Source of the DNA: PALSA-270 sp963770915
GTDB taxonomy: Bacteria; Acidobacteriota; Terriglobia; Terriglobales; Acidobacteriaceae
NCBI GenBank assembly: GCA_963770915.1
Contig: CAVYRG010000001.1
Coordinates: forward strand, 3,224,001-3,288,000
Direction: 5' to 3'
DNA length: 64,000 bases
This document shows, in pieces, positions 18,258-27,688 of this stretch (the stretch's first letter is position 1; each line of letters starts with the position of its first letter). The notes under the pieces are model-generated. The model did no database searches and was not told the origin of the DNA. It was given only the letters and a program-made list of their open reading frames with translations. A program made the translations under genes and the position numbers.

Positions 18258-20435
18258 ATGTACTGGTACTTCGTTTTTTTCCTTCTTTCTGGTTTCTGCG
18301 GGATTCTCTACGAATTGATTTGGCTGCGCCTGGCCATGGCGGAGTTCGGCGTGACCACGGCGCTGGTCTCGATCGTGCTCTCCACGTTCATGGCGGGATT
18401 GGGCGCGGGCTCATGGCTGGCGGGAAGGCTGGTCCGGCGATATGAAGAGCGGATCAAGTTTCCGGCGCTGCGCCTCTATGCGTTGACCGAGCTTTGCATC
18501 GGAGCTTCGGCGCTGCTTGTGCCAGTGGAGCTGCACTGGGGATACAAAGTGCTGGAGCGCATGGCGGAGCAGGCTCCGGTTTCTTCGGCGATGTATTACG
18601 TAGTCGCGGGGGCATGGCTGGCGTTGACGCTCGTTCCCTGGTGCGCGTGCATGGGAGCGACCATCCCGCTGGCGATGTTTGCCATCCGCCGCGACCCGCG
18701 GTTTGAAGCGCGCCGCTCCTTCAGCTTTCTTTATCTGGCGAACGTTCTGGGAGCGATGGTCGGAGCCATCATTCCACTCTTCCTGATCGAGCTGTATGGG
18801 TTCCACCACGCCCTGGCAGTGGGCGCCGGCGTGAACGCGACGATTGCGCTGCTGGCGGCGGGAATCACATTTGGGTCTCAGCCGAGTGCGACGGCAAACG
18901 CTGCAGAGGAAGAAAACCGGTCTCTGAGCTGGACCCCGCGGACAATGTGGCTGGTTCTGCTCTTCAGCACCGGCTTGACCAGCATGGGCATGGAAGTGAT
19001 CTGGATACGCCTGTTCACTCCTTACATCGGCCCGGTGGTGTATTCCTTCGCGATGGTGCTGGTGGCGTATCTTCTGGCGACCTACGTTGGGTCGCAGCTC
19101 TACCGGCGCTGGAGCCGACGCCATAACCAGGAAAGCATATTGGCCTGGGTAGCCCTGACGCCGCTTGGCCTGGTGCCGCTGATTACGGCGGACGCCAGAA
19201 TTCCGTTGAATCTGGTGGCGCGGGTTTTCCTGGGCGTGGCTCCGTTCGCGGGACTGATTGGGTTTTTGACGCCGATGCTTGTGGACCGGTGGTCGGGCGG
19301 GGATCCGGATCGCGCGGGCCGAGCCTATGCGGTGAACGTTCTGGGCTGCATTCTGGGGCCTCTGGTGGCAGGGTTTGGATTGCTGCCGTGGGTGGGCGAG
19401 CACGCTGCCATGCTGTTGTTCGTGGTGCCGTGGATTGCCATGGCGGCGCTGCCGCACGGGCGTTTTGGAGGGATGGCGAAGCGCGTCACCGGGTTTGCTT
19501 TGGTGGCGGCGGCGCTGGCGATCTTCTTTTTGACCAAGGATTACGAAACTACGTTTCCGCAACGCGAAGTGCTGCGCGACAGCACCGCAACCGTGATTGC
19601 GACCGGCAGTGGAATGCGAAAGCAACTTCTGGTCAACGGCACCGGAATGACTTCGCTGACGCCCATCACGAAAATGATGGCGCACTTCACGCTCGCCTCG
19701 CTGCCCAACCCTCCGCGCAGCGGGCTGGTGATTTGCTTTGGCATGGGCACCAGTTTCCGGTCGATGGTTTCCTGGGGCATTCCGACTACGGTGGTCGAAC
19801 TGGTGCCCAGCGTGCCGAAGCTCTTTACCTACTATCACCCGGATGGGGCTCAGGTGCTGGCTTCGCCGTATGCGCACGTGGTAATTGACGATGGCCGGCG
19901 CTATCTGGAGCGCTCGCCGCAGAAGTATGACGCGATCATTATTGATCCGCCTCCGCCGGTGCAGACGGCGGGGTCGAGCCTGCTTTACTCGGAGGAGTTC
20001 TACCGGGTTGCGAAGCAGCGGCTGCAGCCCGGCGGCATTCTGCAACAATGGCTGCCCGAAGGCGATAACGTGCTGCAAGCCGGCGTGGCGCGCGCGCTTC
20101 AGGATTCGTTCCGCTACGTGCGCGTGTTTCATTCGGTGGAACGAAGGGGATGGCATTTCCTGGCCAGCGACAGCCCCATTCCGGTGCGAACGGCGGCGGA
20201 GATGGTCGCGCGCATGCCGGCGAGCGCCATCGAAGACATGATGGAATGGGGGCCGACCAAGACTCCCGCCGAGCAATTCGAAATGATGCTCAAGACGGAA
20301 ATGACGACGCAGCAGCTGGTGGCACTCGCTCCGAACACTCCGGCTTTGCAGGACGACCGCCCGCTCAACGAATATTTCCTGCTGCGCACGCCGGCGGACC
20401 AACTGGCGTCGATGGAAGAGGACGCGCAACAGTAG
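18258..20435 (+). CDS. Membrane-fused spermidine-synthase-like protein
   Basis: 725 residues. The N-terminal about 430 residues form 11-14 membrane helices in the style of polyamine-associated transporters (FLLSGFCGILYELIWLRL at the start). The rest is a spermidine-synthase-type Rossmann fold with CFGMGTSFRSM, VVELVPSVPKLF, VIDDGRRYL and AIIIDPPPPVQ. Such fusions are frequent in Acidobacteriota and Deltaproteobacteria. Whether they make polyamines or methylate or aminopropylate something at the membrane is unknown. Glu and Asp residues for amine binding are only partly conserved to the eye. The start has GGAGG with 4-nt spacing. A REPIN-like element follows 4 nt after the stop. Confidence 0.75.
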   Translation: MYWYFVFFLLSGFCGILYELIWLRLAMAEFGVTTALVSIVLSTFMAGLGAGSWLAGRLVRRYEERIKFPALRLYALTELCIGASALLVPVELHWGYKVLERMAEQAPVSSAMYYVVAGAWLALTLVPWCACMGATIPLAMFAIRRDPRFEARRSFSFLYLANVLGAMVGAIIPLFLIELYGFHHALAVGAGVNATIALLAAGITFGSQPSATANAAEEENRSLSWTPRTMWLVLLFSTGLTSMGMEVIWIRLFTPYIGPVVYSFAMVLVAYLLATYVGSQLYRRWSRRHNQESILAWVALTPLGLVPLITADARIPLNLVARVFLGVAPFAGLIGFLTPMLVDRWSGGDPDRAGRAYAVNVLGCILGPLVAGFGLLPWVGEHAAMLLFVVPWIAMAALPHGRFGGMAKRVTGFALVAAALAIFFLTKDYETTFPQREVLRDSTATVIATGSGMRKQLLVNGTGMTSLTPITKMMAHFTLASLPNPPRSGLVICFGMGTSFRSMVSWGIPTTVVELVPSVPKLFTYYHPDGAQVLASPYAHVVIDDGRRYLERSPQKYDAIIIDPPPPVQTAGSSLLYSEEFYRVAKQRLQPGGILQQWLPEGDNVLQAGVARALQDSFRYVRVFHSVERRGWHFLASDSPIPVRTAAEMVARMPASAIEDMMEWGPTKTPAEQFEMMLKTEMTTQQLVALAPNTPALQDDRPLNEYFLLRTPADQLASMEEDAQQ

Positions 20436-20439
20436 GAAA

Positions 20440-20574
20440 CGTGGGGACAGCCGCCCTCGGCTGTCCAGCCGAGCGGAGCTCGCTAGCGTTGCTCCGCGGC
20501 AAGAGTTCATTCCCTGGACACAGAAAACTGCGGAGCTTCGCTCCGCCGGACAGCCGGGGGCGGCTGTCCCCACG
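20440..20574. repeat. 135-bp REPIN/MITE-like element with 27-bp inverted ends
   Basis: The left end 20440-20466 and the right end 20548-20574 are inverted copies with 26 of 27 matching bases. Each end is itself a hairpin (GGACAGCCG paired with CGGCTGTCC, 4-nt loop). The interior holds a second inverted pair around GAGCGGAGC and GCTCCGC. There is no coding sequence. The layout of two inverted hairpins around a spacer is that of REPINs. It begins 4 nt after a stop codon. Confidence 0.75.
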
Positions 20575-20664
20575 TATCTTTGGGCGAGGGCGGTGTTTAT
20601 GGCTAAGAGTTAGCATTTCCCAGAACTGTAGAACTTCCGCCCTGCCCGTTGTATTCTTCGGGGC

Positions 20665-22008
20665 GTGGCGCATTCGCATGCTCCTGGCCGCTCGCCGACT
20701 GCCGCGTTAGTGCTTGGCTTAGTGATCACGCTGGCGGCAGTGGTGGCGTACTCCGCTTACATCACGCGGCAGATTTCCAGCCTGCGGGCGCTGCAGAACA
20801 ACCTGGTGGACCGCAACCGCAAGGATTCGCTGCAGCTGCTGCGCATCCAGAACGATTTGAATCTGCTCGGCCTGGCCATGCGCGACATGCTGGATAATGA
20901 CGAACCCTACCCTCTGGTGGCGTGGTCGGCGCAGTTCCAGCGCATTCGCTCCGATCTGGACGATGCGATGCGCCTGGAAAAACAAGTTGCGGTGGCCGAC
21001 CGCACGCCGGAGCAAAGCCAATATCTGGGAAGCCAGGTCGATCAATTCTGGGGCGCGGCGGACCGCACCTTCGCGCTGGCGCGCGACGGCAAAGAGAGCG
21101 AGGCGCGGGCGCAAATCCAGATTTCGCTGCAGGCGCGGCAGGCGGCGCTCAGCACGGCAGTGGCGCGATTGCTGGTGCAGAACAACGCCAGCGAAGAACA
21201 GGCGGCGCAGCAGATCGGCGAGATCTACGCGGGGGTGCAGCGGCAGGTGTATTTGTTTCTGACCGCGACGCTGATCGCAATTCTGCTGACCAGCTTGTAT
21301 TTGATCCGCTCCAACCGGCTGCTGTTTGCACGCCTGGCAGCACTCTCCGAACAGCGCAGTGAATTGGCGCAGAAGCTGATTGCGACGCAGGAATCTACCT
21401 TGCGGTACATTTCGCGCGAGCTGCACGACGAATTCGGCCAGATTCTGACGGCCATGGGCTCGATGCTGGGACGGGCGGGCAAGCATGCGCCGGAAGGCTC
21501 GCCACTGCGCACCGGACTGGAAGAAGTGCGCGAGGTGGCGCAAAGCACGCTGGAAAAAGTCCGTAGCCTGTCGCAGGCTTTGCATCCGGTGATGCTCGAT
21601 GAAGCCGGCCTGGAAAGCACGCTCGACTGGTATCTTCCCGTGGTGGAAAGGCAGTCGGGAATTGACATAAGCTATGAGAAGTCGGGGACGCCGTTCGTTC
21701 TGGATGGGAACGCGGCCATTCACGTGTACCGCGTGCTGCAGGAAGCTCTGAACAACGTGGTGCGGCACTCCGGCGCGAAACAAGCCTGGGTGCGGTTGCG
21801 CTTTCTGCCGCGCACGCTGGAGCTCGAAGTAGAAGATCACGGCAAGGGATTCTTCTTGCAAGCGGCGCAGCAAGGAATCGGCCTGGTCGCCATGCGGGAG
21901 CGAGCGGAGTTGTTGGGTGGAACGATTGCCTTCTCCTCGCCCGCGGCGGGCGGAACTTTGGTGCGCTTGGAAATTCCACGAGAAAAAACGGAGGCGCATG
22001 CCGGGTAA
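20665..22008 (+). CDS. NarL-family sensor histidine kinase (HisKA_3)
   Basis: 447 residues from GTG 20665. TM1 (about 14-34) and TM2 (about 197-214) enclose a helical extracytoplasmic sensor (about 36-195), rich in Gln and Ala like four-helix-bundle ligand domains. A short linker leads to the HisKA_3 box ISRELHDEFGQI with phospho-acceptor His254. An HATPase_c domain follows with ALNNVVRHSGA (N box), DHGKGF (G1) and GIGLVAMRERAELLGG (G2). It phosphorylates the regulator encoded downstream, whose start codon lies inside this gene (11-nt overlap). The signal sensed is unknown. Confidence 0.9.
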   Translation: MAHSHAPGRSPTAALVLGLVITLAAVVAYSAYITRQISSLRALQNNLVDRNRKDSLQLLRIQNDLNLLGLAMRDMLDNDEPYPLVAWSAQFQRIRSDLDDAMRLEKQVAVADRTPEQSQYLGSQVDQFWGAADRTFALARDGKESEARAQIQISLQARQAALSTAVARLLVQNNASEEQAAQQIGEIYAGVQRQVYLFLTATLIAILLTSLYLIRSNRLLFARLAALSEQRSELAQKLIATQESTLRYISRELHDEFGQILTAMGSMLGRAGKHAPEGSPLRTGLEEVREVAQSTLEKVRSLSQALHPVMLDEAGLESTLDWYLPVVERQSGIDISYEKSGTPFVLDGNAAIHVYRVLQEALNNVVRHSGAKQAWVRLRFLPRTLELEVEDHGKGFFLQAAQQGIGLVAMRERAELLGGTIAFSSPAAGGTLVRLEIPREKTEAHAG

Positions 22009-22627
22009 GATTTCGGTTCTGCTGGTGGATGACCACGACCTGGTGCGCCGCGGGTTTCGCCGCATTCTGGAAGACGAAAGCGACATCACTGTTGCCGGCG
22101 AGGCCAGCACTGGGGAAGAAGCGGTAAAGCTGGCACGGGAGCTGCATCCGAAAGTCGTCATCATGGATTGCGCTCTGCCGGGGATGAACGGGCTGCAGGC
22201 CACGCGCCGCATTCTGGAAGACGCTCCGCAAACTCATGTGCTCATGCTGAGCATGCATCCGGAAGACACCTGGGTGCAGCAGGCGCTGGCGGCGGGCGCG
22301 CGCGGCTACATCCTGAAAAGTGCGAAGGAACTGGATTTGGGAACGGCGATCCGCCGCGTGATGGCGGGAGAAAAAGTTCTGGATTCGCAGTTGCAGCGCA
22401 GCGAATCGCTCAAAGGCGAGCGCCCTCCCGGGCTGACACAGCGCGAGCTTGAGATTCTGCAGATGATTGTGGATGGCAAGTCGAACAAGGAAATCGCTTC
22501 CGCGCTCGACCTGAGCGTGAATACGGTCGCAGTGCATCGCGCTAATATGATGGACGCTCTCGACATCCACAAGACCGCCGAGTTGGTGGTTTATGCCATC
22601 CGCAATGGGCTGGTAACTCTTCCGTGA
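21998..22627 (+). CDS. NarL/FixJ-family response regulator
   Basis: 209 residues. The receiver domain has acidic pocket DDHD (Asp11-Asp12), phosphorylation site Asp57 in VIMDCALPGMNG, and Lys in YILKSAKELD. A LuxR-type HTH follows (LTQRELEILQMIVDGKSNKEI and VNTVAVHRANMM). The start ATG 21998 has GGAGG upstream and overlaps the kinase gene by 11 nt, which implies coupled translation. The next gene starts in the GTGA that holds this stop. The three genes therefore look like one transcript, and the regulator probably controls genes including its own operon. Confidence 0.92.
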   Translation: MPGKISVLLVDDHDLVRRGFRRILEDESDITVAGEASTGEEAVKLARELHPKVVIMDCALPGMNGLQATRRILEDAPQTHVLMLSMHPEDTWVQQALAAGARGYILKSAKELDLGTAIRRVMAGEKVLDSQLQRSESLKGERPPGLTQRELEILQMIVDGKSNKEIASALDLSVNTVAVHRANMMDALDIHKTAELVVYAIRNGLVTLP

Positions 22628-24322
22628 ATCGACGGTCGTTTCTCCTGGGGATGACGGGCCTGGTTTCCGCGGCTAGCTTACGGCTGCCGGAGATTTGGGC
22701 TGCGGCGGCTGCTTCTCCGGGATTCCGGCTGACGGACGTCACCGAAAATGCCGGCATCCGCTTTCATCACAACGCGGGCGCGTACGGCGGAAAGCTGCTG
22801 CCGGAAACGCTGGGCTCGGGCTGCGCCTTTCTCGACTACGACGGCGACGGCTGGCAGGATATTTTGCTGATCAACGGCATGGATTGGCCCGGCCATAAGA
22901 GCCAGCGCACGACGCTGCGCGCTCTACCGCAACAATCGCAACGGAACGTTTTCCGACGTTACGCGCGCAGCCGGCCTGGATGTGGAGATGTACGGCATGG
23001 GCGTGGCGGTGGGGGACTACAACAACGACGGCCATCCCGACATTCTGGTCACTTGCGTAGGCCAGAATCGCTTGTTTCGGAATACGGGAAGAGGGAAATT
23101 CGTCGACGTTACGAAATCCAGCGGATTGGCGGGAAGGGAAGCGTTGAGCACTTCGGCGCTTTGGTTTGACTTTGACCGCGATGGATATTTGGATTTGTTC
23201 GTTTGCAACTATGTGAAATGGTCAGCGGAGCACGATGTTTTCTGCAGCCTGGATGGGAAGCACAAGTCGTATTGCACGCCGGAAGCCTATCGCGGCGAAA
23301 CCTGCTGGCTGTTCCGCAACCGCGGCAATGGGACCTTCGAGGATGTCACCGCCAGCAGCGGAATCTTCGACAGCAGCTCGAAATCGCTGGGCGTGGCCAT
23401 GCTCGACTACGATCGCGACGGCTGGCCCGACCTGCTGGTGGCAAATGACACGCAACCGAACAAGCTATATCGCAACAATCGCAATGGCACCTTCAAAGAC
23501 GTGGCGGTAGAAGCCGGCATCGCATTCAGTTCCGATGGCAAAGCTCGCGCCGGCATGGGCGTGGACGCGGCGGACTACGACAACTCGGGCAACACCGGCG
23601 TGGCCATTACGAATTTTGATGACGAGATGATCGGCCTTTACCGTACCTCCGGGGAAGGAAACTTCGCTGATGTGGCGATTCAGAGCGGAGTGGGATTGGC
23701 CTCCAAGAACAAGCTGGGGTTCGGCTGCATTTTTCTTGATGCCGATCTCGACGGCTGGCTCGACCTGGCAGTGGCGAATGGACATATCGACGAGACGGTG
23801 CGCAACATCCGCGGCAACGTCGGCTATGCCCAGCCGCCGCAGCTGTTTCTCAACGATGGCAAAGGGAAATTTCACGACGTGGCGGCAGAGGTGGGAGGCG
23901 GCTTTGACCAGCCCAAGGTGGGGCGGGGGTTGGCCTTCGGCGATTTTGATCGCGACGGCGATCTTGATCTGCTGATCACCACCAACAATGGCCCCGCCTA
24001 TCTTTACCGTAACGATCAGCTTGCGGGAAAGAAGAGCATCCGGGTGGAGCTGGTGGGCACCAAGTCGAATCGCGACGCGATCGGGGCGTCGGTGCAGGTG
24101 TTCGCCGGCGATCTGCACCAGACGCGCATGGTAAAAGGCGGTTCCAGCTACCTCTCTCAAGCTGAGCTGCCGCTCACTTTTGGGTTGGGTAGACTGGGAA
24201 AAATCGACCGCCTGCTGATTCAATGGCCCGCGGGCGGGTCCGAAGAATATAAAAATCTTGCCGCGGGCCGCACCTACAAATGCACGGAATCAAAGGGGAT
24301 AGAGCCCTTGCCTGGATTCTAG
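22624..24322 (+). pseudogene. Frameshifted FG-GAP/VCBS + ASPIC-UnbV (CRTAC1-like) secreted protein
   Basis: The frame opens at GTG 22624, overlapping the regulator stop by 4 nt, with twin-arginine signal MNRRSFLLGMTGLVSAASL. It reads through the first repeat (FLDYDGDGWQDILLINGMDW). Between about 22905 and 22922 the homology moves to the +2 frame, where LYRNNRNGTFSDVTRAAGLD continues directly. From there the remaining FG-GAP repeats are intact: VGDYNNDGHPDIL, FDFDRDGYLDLF, LDYDRDGWPDLL, FLDADLDGWLDLA and FGDFDRDGDLDLL. The C-terminal ASPIC/UnbV domain (about 110 residues) follows. Both halves are otherwise well kept, so this is a recent single-base change or an assembly error. An unbroken form would have about 565 residues. 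Confidence 0.75.
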
Positions 24323-24429
24323 TATTTCTGTACTATTGCGCGGGTACAGGGCCAGATTTTAGGTTGGAACCAACATAAGTCCTCATTCTCGGCGCTCTCC
24401 GGCCCGCACCTTGAGGAACTTCCCACGCG

Positions 24430-24456
24430 AAGGGGTAAGCGCAGAGCTTACCCCTT
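24430..24456. terminator. 11-bp perfect hairpin
   Basis: AAGGGGTAAGC (24430-24440) pairs perfectly with GCTTACCCCTT (24446-24456) over a 5-nt loop, and GTTGTTTG follows. It lies 107 nt after the FG-GAP gene and may end its transcript. Confidence 0.5.
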
Positions 24457-24529
24457 GTTGTTTGTGGGGGCGACTTTTCCTTCCCCCTACATTCGTAAGC
24501 TGCTATGCCTCGCACGCGGGAAAGCCTTC

Positions 24530-24572
24530 GGCGCAGAGGGCGCAGAGAAGGTCCGCAGAGAACGCGGAGAAA
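24530..24572. repeat. CGCAGAG-type degenerate tandem repeat
   Basis: Degenerate units of the type GCGCAGAGGGCGCAGAGAAG followed by CCGCAGAGAACGCGGAGAA. Related strings occur at 18127..18152, 53079..53105 (inverted) and 57571..57660, always between genes. Confidence 0.55.
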
Positions 24573-24751
24573 ATCAGCCGGCGAGTCTCTCATGGAATAG
24601 CCGAAACGCCACAGTAGGATCGGAGGGCCGGGGAATCCCACTTCGAGATTTGGTAAACCAAATCAAGTGCGAAACGCCGCCCAGCTTCTACCCGCGATTA
24701 CAGAAAAGGTATATTCTTGAGTTCGGCATTATTCTGGGAGGAAGCTGAAAT

Positions 24752-26314
24752 ATGGAGTTCCGGTCGTTTTGGGCGCGCATGAAAAGTGATCGGTTCGGCT
24801 ATACCCTGACCATTCTGGCCACATTGGCGGTCGGCATCCTGGTGGGGACTGTCATCTCATTTGGGGTCAAGGGCCAGGAAAGCAAGAAGAGCGATGCCAC
24901 GCCATTGGTCGTACCATCGCCGCGCCAGCTCTCGAGTCAGTTCGCGCAGATCGCCAAGCAGCTGGAACCCAGCGTCGTCAACATCAACACCGAGTCGACG
25001 ATCCGCAATCCGCACCGCCGCGGATCGGGCGACGACAGTGATCCTATGGACGACTTCTTTAACCACTTTTTCGGCGGTCCTGGCGCGCAGGGGGGGCCAG
25101 GGGCCGACGGAGGGTCGATTCGGGAGCGGTCGCTCGGCTCAGGAATCATTGTCGATCCCAAGGGATACATCCTGACCAACCGCCACGTGGTGGACAAAGC
25201 GGACCGCATTCGGGTAAGGCTGCAGGACGATCCTCCGGGCGTGCTGCATGACGCCAAGCTGGTTGGCGAGGACTCGGAAACCGATCTGGCGGTGATCAAG
25301 GTTGACGTCGATCATGCCCTGCCCTCGGCCAAGCTGGGCAACTCCGACAGTATGCAGGTCGGCGACTGGGTCTTAGCTGTGGGCAGCCCGTTCGGATTGC
25401 AGGAAACGGTCACGGCGGGAATCGTCTCTGCCGTGGGGCGAAACATTGTGCCCTTGCACCAGTTCCAGTCTTTCATCCAGACCGACGCGGCCATCAATCC
25501 GGGCAATTCCGGCGGCCCGCTGGTGAATATGGATGGCGAGGTCATCGGCATCAACACCGCGATTCTTACCGAAACCAACTCTTACGCAGGGGTTGGCTTT
25601 GCCCTGCCCTCGAACACGATTGTCTCGGTCTATAACCAGTTGATCGGGCCGGATCATCGGGTGTCGCGCGGCTCGATCGGAATCGAGTTCAATCAGGAAG
25701 AGAACCCGGCCATCGCCCGCGTGTATGGGGCTGGGGCGGGCATTACGATTTCGAGTGTCGTGCAGAACAGCCCTGCCGATAAGGCCGGCTTGAAAGTGGG
25801 CGACACCATCGTTTCCGTGGATGGGCGGCAAGTGAAGACCGGCGATGAACTCGTCGCCGATATCGCCAGCCGCAAGCCAGGTTCCAAGGTCGACCTCGGG
25901 TTTATGCGCAACGGCAAGAAGGACAGCGCCTCGGTTACCGTCGCCGACCGCGCTAAGCTGTTTGCCTCTCGTCTGGGCGAAGACGACGACAGTGAGGAGG
26001 CCTCAGGTCCCAAGGAAAGCAAGTTCGGCATCACGGTGCGTTCGATTACGCCGGAGATCGCGGACCGGCTGGAAATCGCCGCTGGAAAGGGCGTGATTGT
26101 GCAGGACGTCAAGCCCAATTCCTTCGGTGACGATATCGGCGTGGCCCGAGGGGACGTGATTCTCGAGGTCAACAAGCAACCGGTCAACAACGAAGCCGAC
26201 TTTGCCCGTATCCAATCCTCTTTGAAGAGCGGGCAGGACGTGGTGTTTCTGGTGCGCCAGCGCGGCGCGGGGGCCCAGGACGGAACCATCTTTTTGGCCG
26301 GTACACTTCCGTAA
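24752..26314 (+). CDS. Do/HtrA-type periplasmic serine protease with two PDZ domains
   Basis: 520 residues. A single N-terminal membrane anchor (about 18-38) is followed by a trypsin-like domain with the full triad: His145 in LTNRHVVDKA, Asp178 in ETDLAVIKVD, Ser253 in NPGNSGGPLVN. A Gly-rich loop (about 105-125) precedes the core. PDZ1 (about 300-385) and PDZ2 (about 425-515) follow. This is the domain order of DegP/DegQ, here membrane-tethered as in DegS-like anchoring but with two PDZ domains. It degrades or refolds damaged envelope proteins. Start ATG has GGGAGGAAG upstream. It stands alone, with structured DNA on both sides. Confidence 0.92.
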   Translation: MEFRSFWARMKSDRFGYTLTILATLAVGILVGTVISFGVKGQESKKSDATPLVVPSPRQLSSQFAQIAKQLEPSVVNINTESTIRNPHRRGSGDDSDPMDDFFNHFFGGPGAQGGPGADGGSIRERSLGSGIIVDPKGYILTNRHVVDKADRIRVRLQDDPPGVLHDAKLVGEDSETDLAVIKVDVDHALPSAKLGNSDSMQVGDWVLAVGSPFGLQETVTAGIVSAVGRNIVPLHQFQSFIQTDAAINPGNSGGPLVNMDGEVIGINTAILTETNSYAGVGFALPSNTIVSVYNQLIGPDHRVSRGSIGIEFNQEENPAIARVYGAGAGITISSVVQNSPADKAGLKVGDTIVSVDGRQVKTGDELVADIASRKPGSKVDLGFMRNGKKDSASVTVADRAKLFASRLGEDDDSEEASGPKESKFGITVRSITPEIADRLEIAAGKGVIVQDVKPNSFGDDIGVARGDVILEVNKQPVNNEADFARIQSSLKSGQDVVFLVRQRGAGAQDGTIFLAGTLP

Positions 26315-26330
26315 CTGCAGTTTGGCAAGT

Positions 26331-26385
26331 CCGAACTGGCGCGAGACTTCCGGTTGAGGGATCATTTGTGGGAGCGCCAGTTCGG
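26331..26385. repeat. 12-bp perfect inverted repeat after the protease gene
   Basis: CCGAACTGGCGC (26331-26342) and GCGCCAGTTCGG (26374-26385) pair perfectly across a 31-nt loop, beginning 17 nt after the protease stop. It could be a terminator stem or an mRNA 3'-end stabiliser. Confidence 0.5.
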
Positions 26386-26438
26386 CGGATGCTCGTCGGT
26401 GCGTGGGTCATCCTCCGTTTCCTGCGGAGGGCTTCCGC

Positions 26439-27029
26439 GTGTCAGCGCTTGAGGCAAGACCTGTTGAGGTGAAAATTTTGGACGTTTTCCACCGGTTAGG
26501 GAAATTCTTGGCCGTAAGCTGCGCATTGGTTTTGGCAGCGGCGCAGGCCCCGGGCCAGACCTCTTCCACCGCCCACACGCCCGCGAAAGCGAAGCCTGCG
26601 GTTACCCAACACAGCTCAACCAAGCGGAAAAAATCGCGCCGGCGAAAGACCGCCAGTTATCGCAGACATGGGCAGCAGAAAATCGATGCGCAGCGCGCCA
26701 CGGAAATTCAAAACGCGCTGATCCGCGAGCACTATTTGACCGGTTCTGCTTCCGGCGTTTGGGACGCCGCCACCGTGAAAGCCATGCAGCGCTACCAGAG
26801 CGACAATGGCTGGCAAGACAAAACGACTCCAGACGCGCGCGCGCTGATCAAGCTGGGATTGGGCCCGGACCAGCAGCATCTGCTGAATCCGGATAGCGCG
26901 ATGACATCCCTGCCGGCTTCACCTCCAGCTTCTTCGTCTCACGATTCATCGGCCGAGCCCGGCGCCACCGGCGCCACCGATCCTCCCGCGCCGAGCGACC
27001 CAGCGCAGAAAGTTCCTGCAAAGAAATAA
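26439..27029 (+). CDS. Exported peptidoglycan-binding-like (PG_binding_1) protein
   Basis: 196 residues from GTG 26439, which has GGAGG at 8-nt spacing; the frame is open further upstream to 26403. A hydrophobic signal segment (about 20-36, ending LAAAQA) is followed by a Lys/Arg-rich stretch (KRKKSRRRKT). A PG_binding_1-like helical domain comes next: IDAQRATEIQNALIREHYL, SGVWDAATVKAMQRYQSDNG. The C-terminus is Pro/Ala/Ser-rich and low complexity. It probably binds cell-wall glycan but has no catalytic domain. Confidence 0.7.
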   Translation: MSALEARPVEVKILDVFHRLGKFLAVSCALVLAAAQAPGQTSSTAHTPAKAKPAVTQHSSTKRKKSRRRKTASYRRHGQQKIDAQRATEIQNALIREHYLTGSASGVWDAATVKAMQRYQSDNGWQDKTTPDARALIKLGLGPDQQHLLNPDSAMTSLPASPPASSSHDSSAEPGATGATDPPAPSDPAQKVPAKK

Positions 27030-27061
27030 GTGGCTTTCAATAGGTGGGAAGCACGCCGACC

Positions 27062-27430
27062 TCAGACGTAAGAAGACTCAGCCGTCGGGACCGAGCCTGA
27101 ATCCTCAGCTTGCTGGGCGGCCTTCAGGAAGGCTTCCAGCGCCTCTCGATCTTCGGGCAACATCCTCATGAACCCGATCCCGTTTCCTACCTGGGGATCG
27201 CTGGTCACCACGGTGGCGGCGATCAAGACGGTGTTTCCGATCGAAAGCTGCAGGTCCAGATGAGTCCCGACGGGAAGCGGGAAAATTGTCTCGATGTAGC
27301 AGCCGCCTTCGCTTAGGTCGGTTGTAGCGCAACGGATCGGGCTACCCTCCGTCTCCGTCGGTTCGAGGACGACCGGCACGCTCAGTTTCATGCGCTGGTA
27401 TTTGCGACGGTCGCGGTTATCGTTGTCCAT
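27062..27430 (-). CDS. PilZ-domain protein
   Basis: 122 residues made almost entirely of one PilZ domain. The c-di-GMP signature is present: RRKYQR (RxxxR region) near residues 8-13 and DLSEGG (D/NxSxxG) near 38-43. The last 15 residues are Ala/Gln/Ser-rich. Such single-domain proteins pass c-di-GMP signals to motility or exopolysaccharide systems. It converges on the PG-binding gene (32-nt gap). The partner is unknown. Confidence 0.88.
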   Translation of the reverse strand: MDNDNRDRRKYQRMKLSVPVVLEPTETEGSPIRCATTDLSEGGCYIETIFPLPVGTHLDLQLSIGNTVLIAATVVTSDPQVGNGIGFMRMLPEDREALEAFLKAAQQAEDSGSVPTAESSYV

Positions 27431-27688
27431 GGTCCGGGGCCTCCTTCGCCGGGTGCTTTCCAGACCAAACTCGTACCTCTAATTATCGCGCGAACTGCGA
27501 AAACCGGATGTGACCGAAATCACCCAGGAAGCGTTATCAAAGTCACTCCTCTGTCGAGGCATGGGTGGCGAGATAACTGGCGTAGTTGCAATTGAATACA
27601 TGTTGTGTGGGTAAATCGCGCGCCTGATTCTGACAAAGTCAAAGGCCCCACCCTAGTCGCAAAGAACGCGACCAGAATGGCGGCGCGC

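Larger units (their letters stand above)
24323..24751. other. 429-nt intergenic region before the protease gene
   Basis: No convincing gene is present. It holds the 11-bp hairpin at 24430..24456 and a block of CGCAGAG-type repeats at 24530..24572. A TATATT box at about 24711 could be the -10 of the protease promoter, but no good -35 precedes it. Confidence 0.6.

Noticed and set aside
18411..20573. 720-codon open frame on the minus strand opposite the membrane transferase gene
   Set aside because: It is the mirror of a well-supported gene, is rich in Arg/His/Gln as expected for an antisense frame of GC-rich DNA, and has no recognisable domain.
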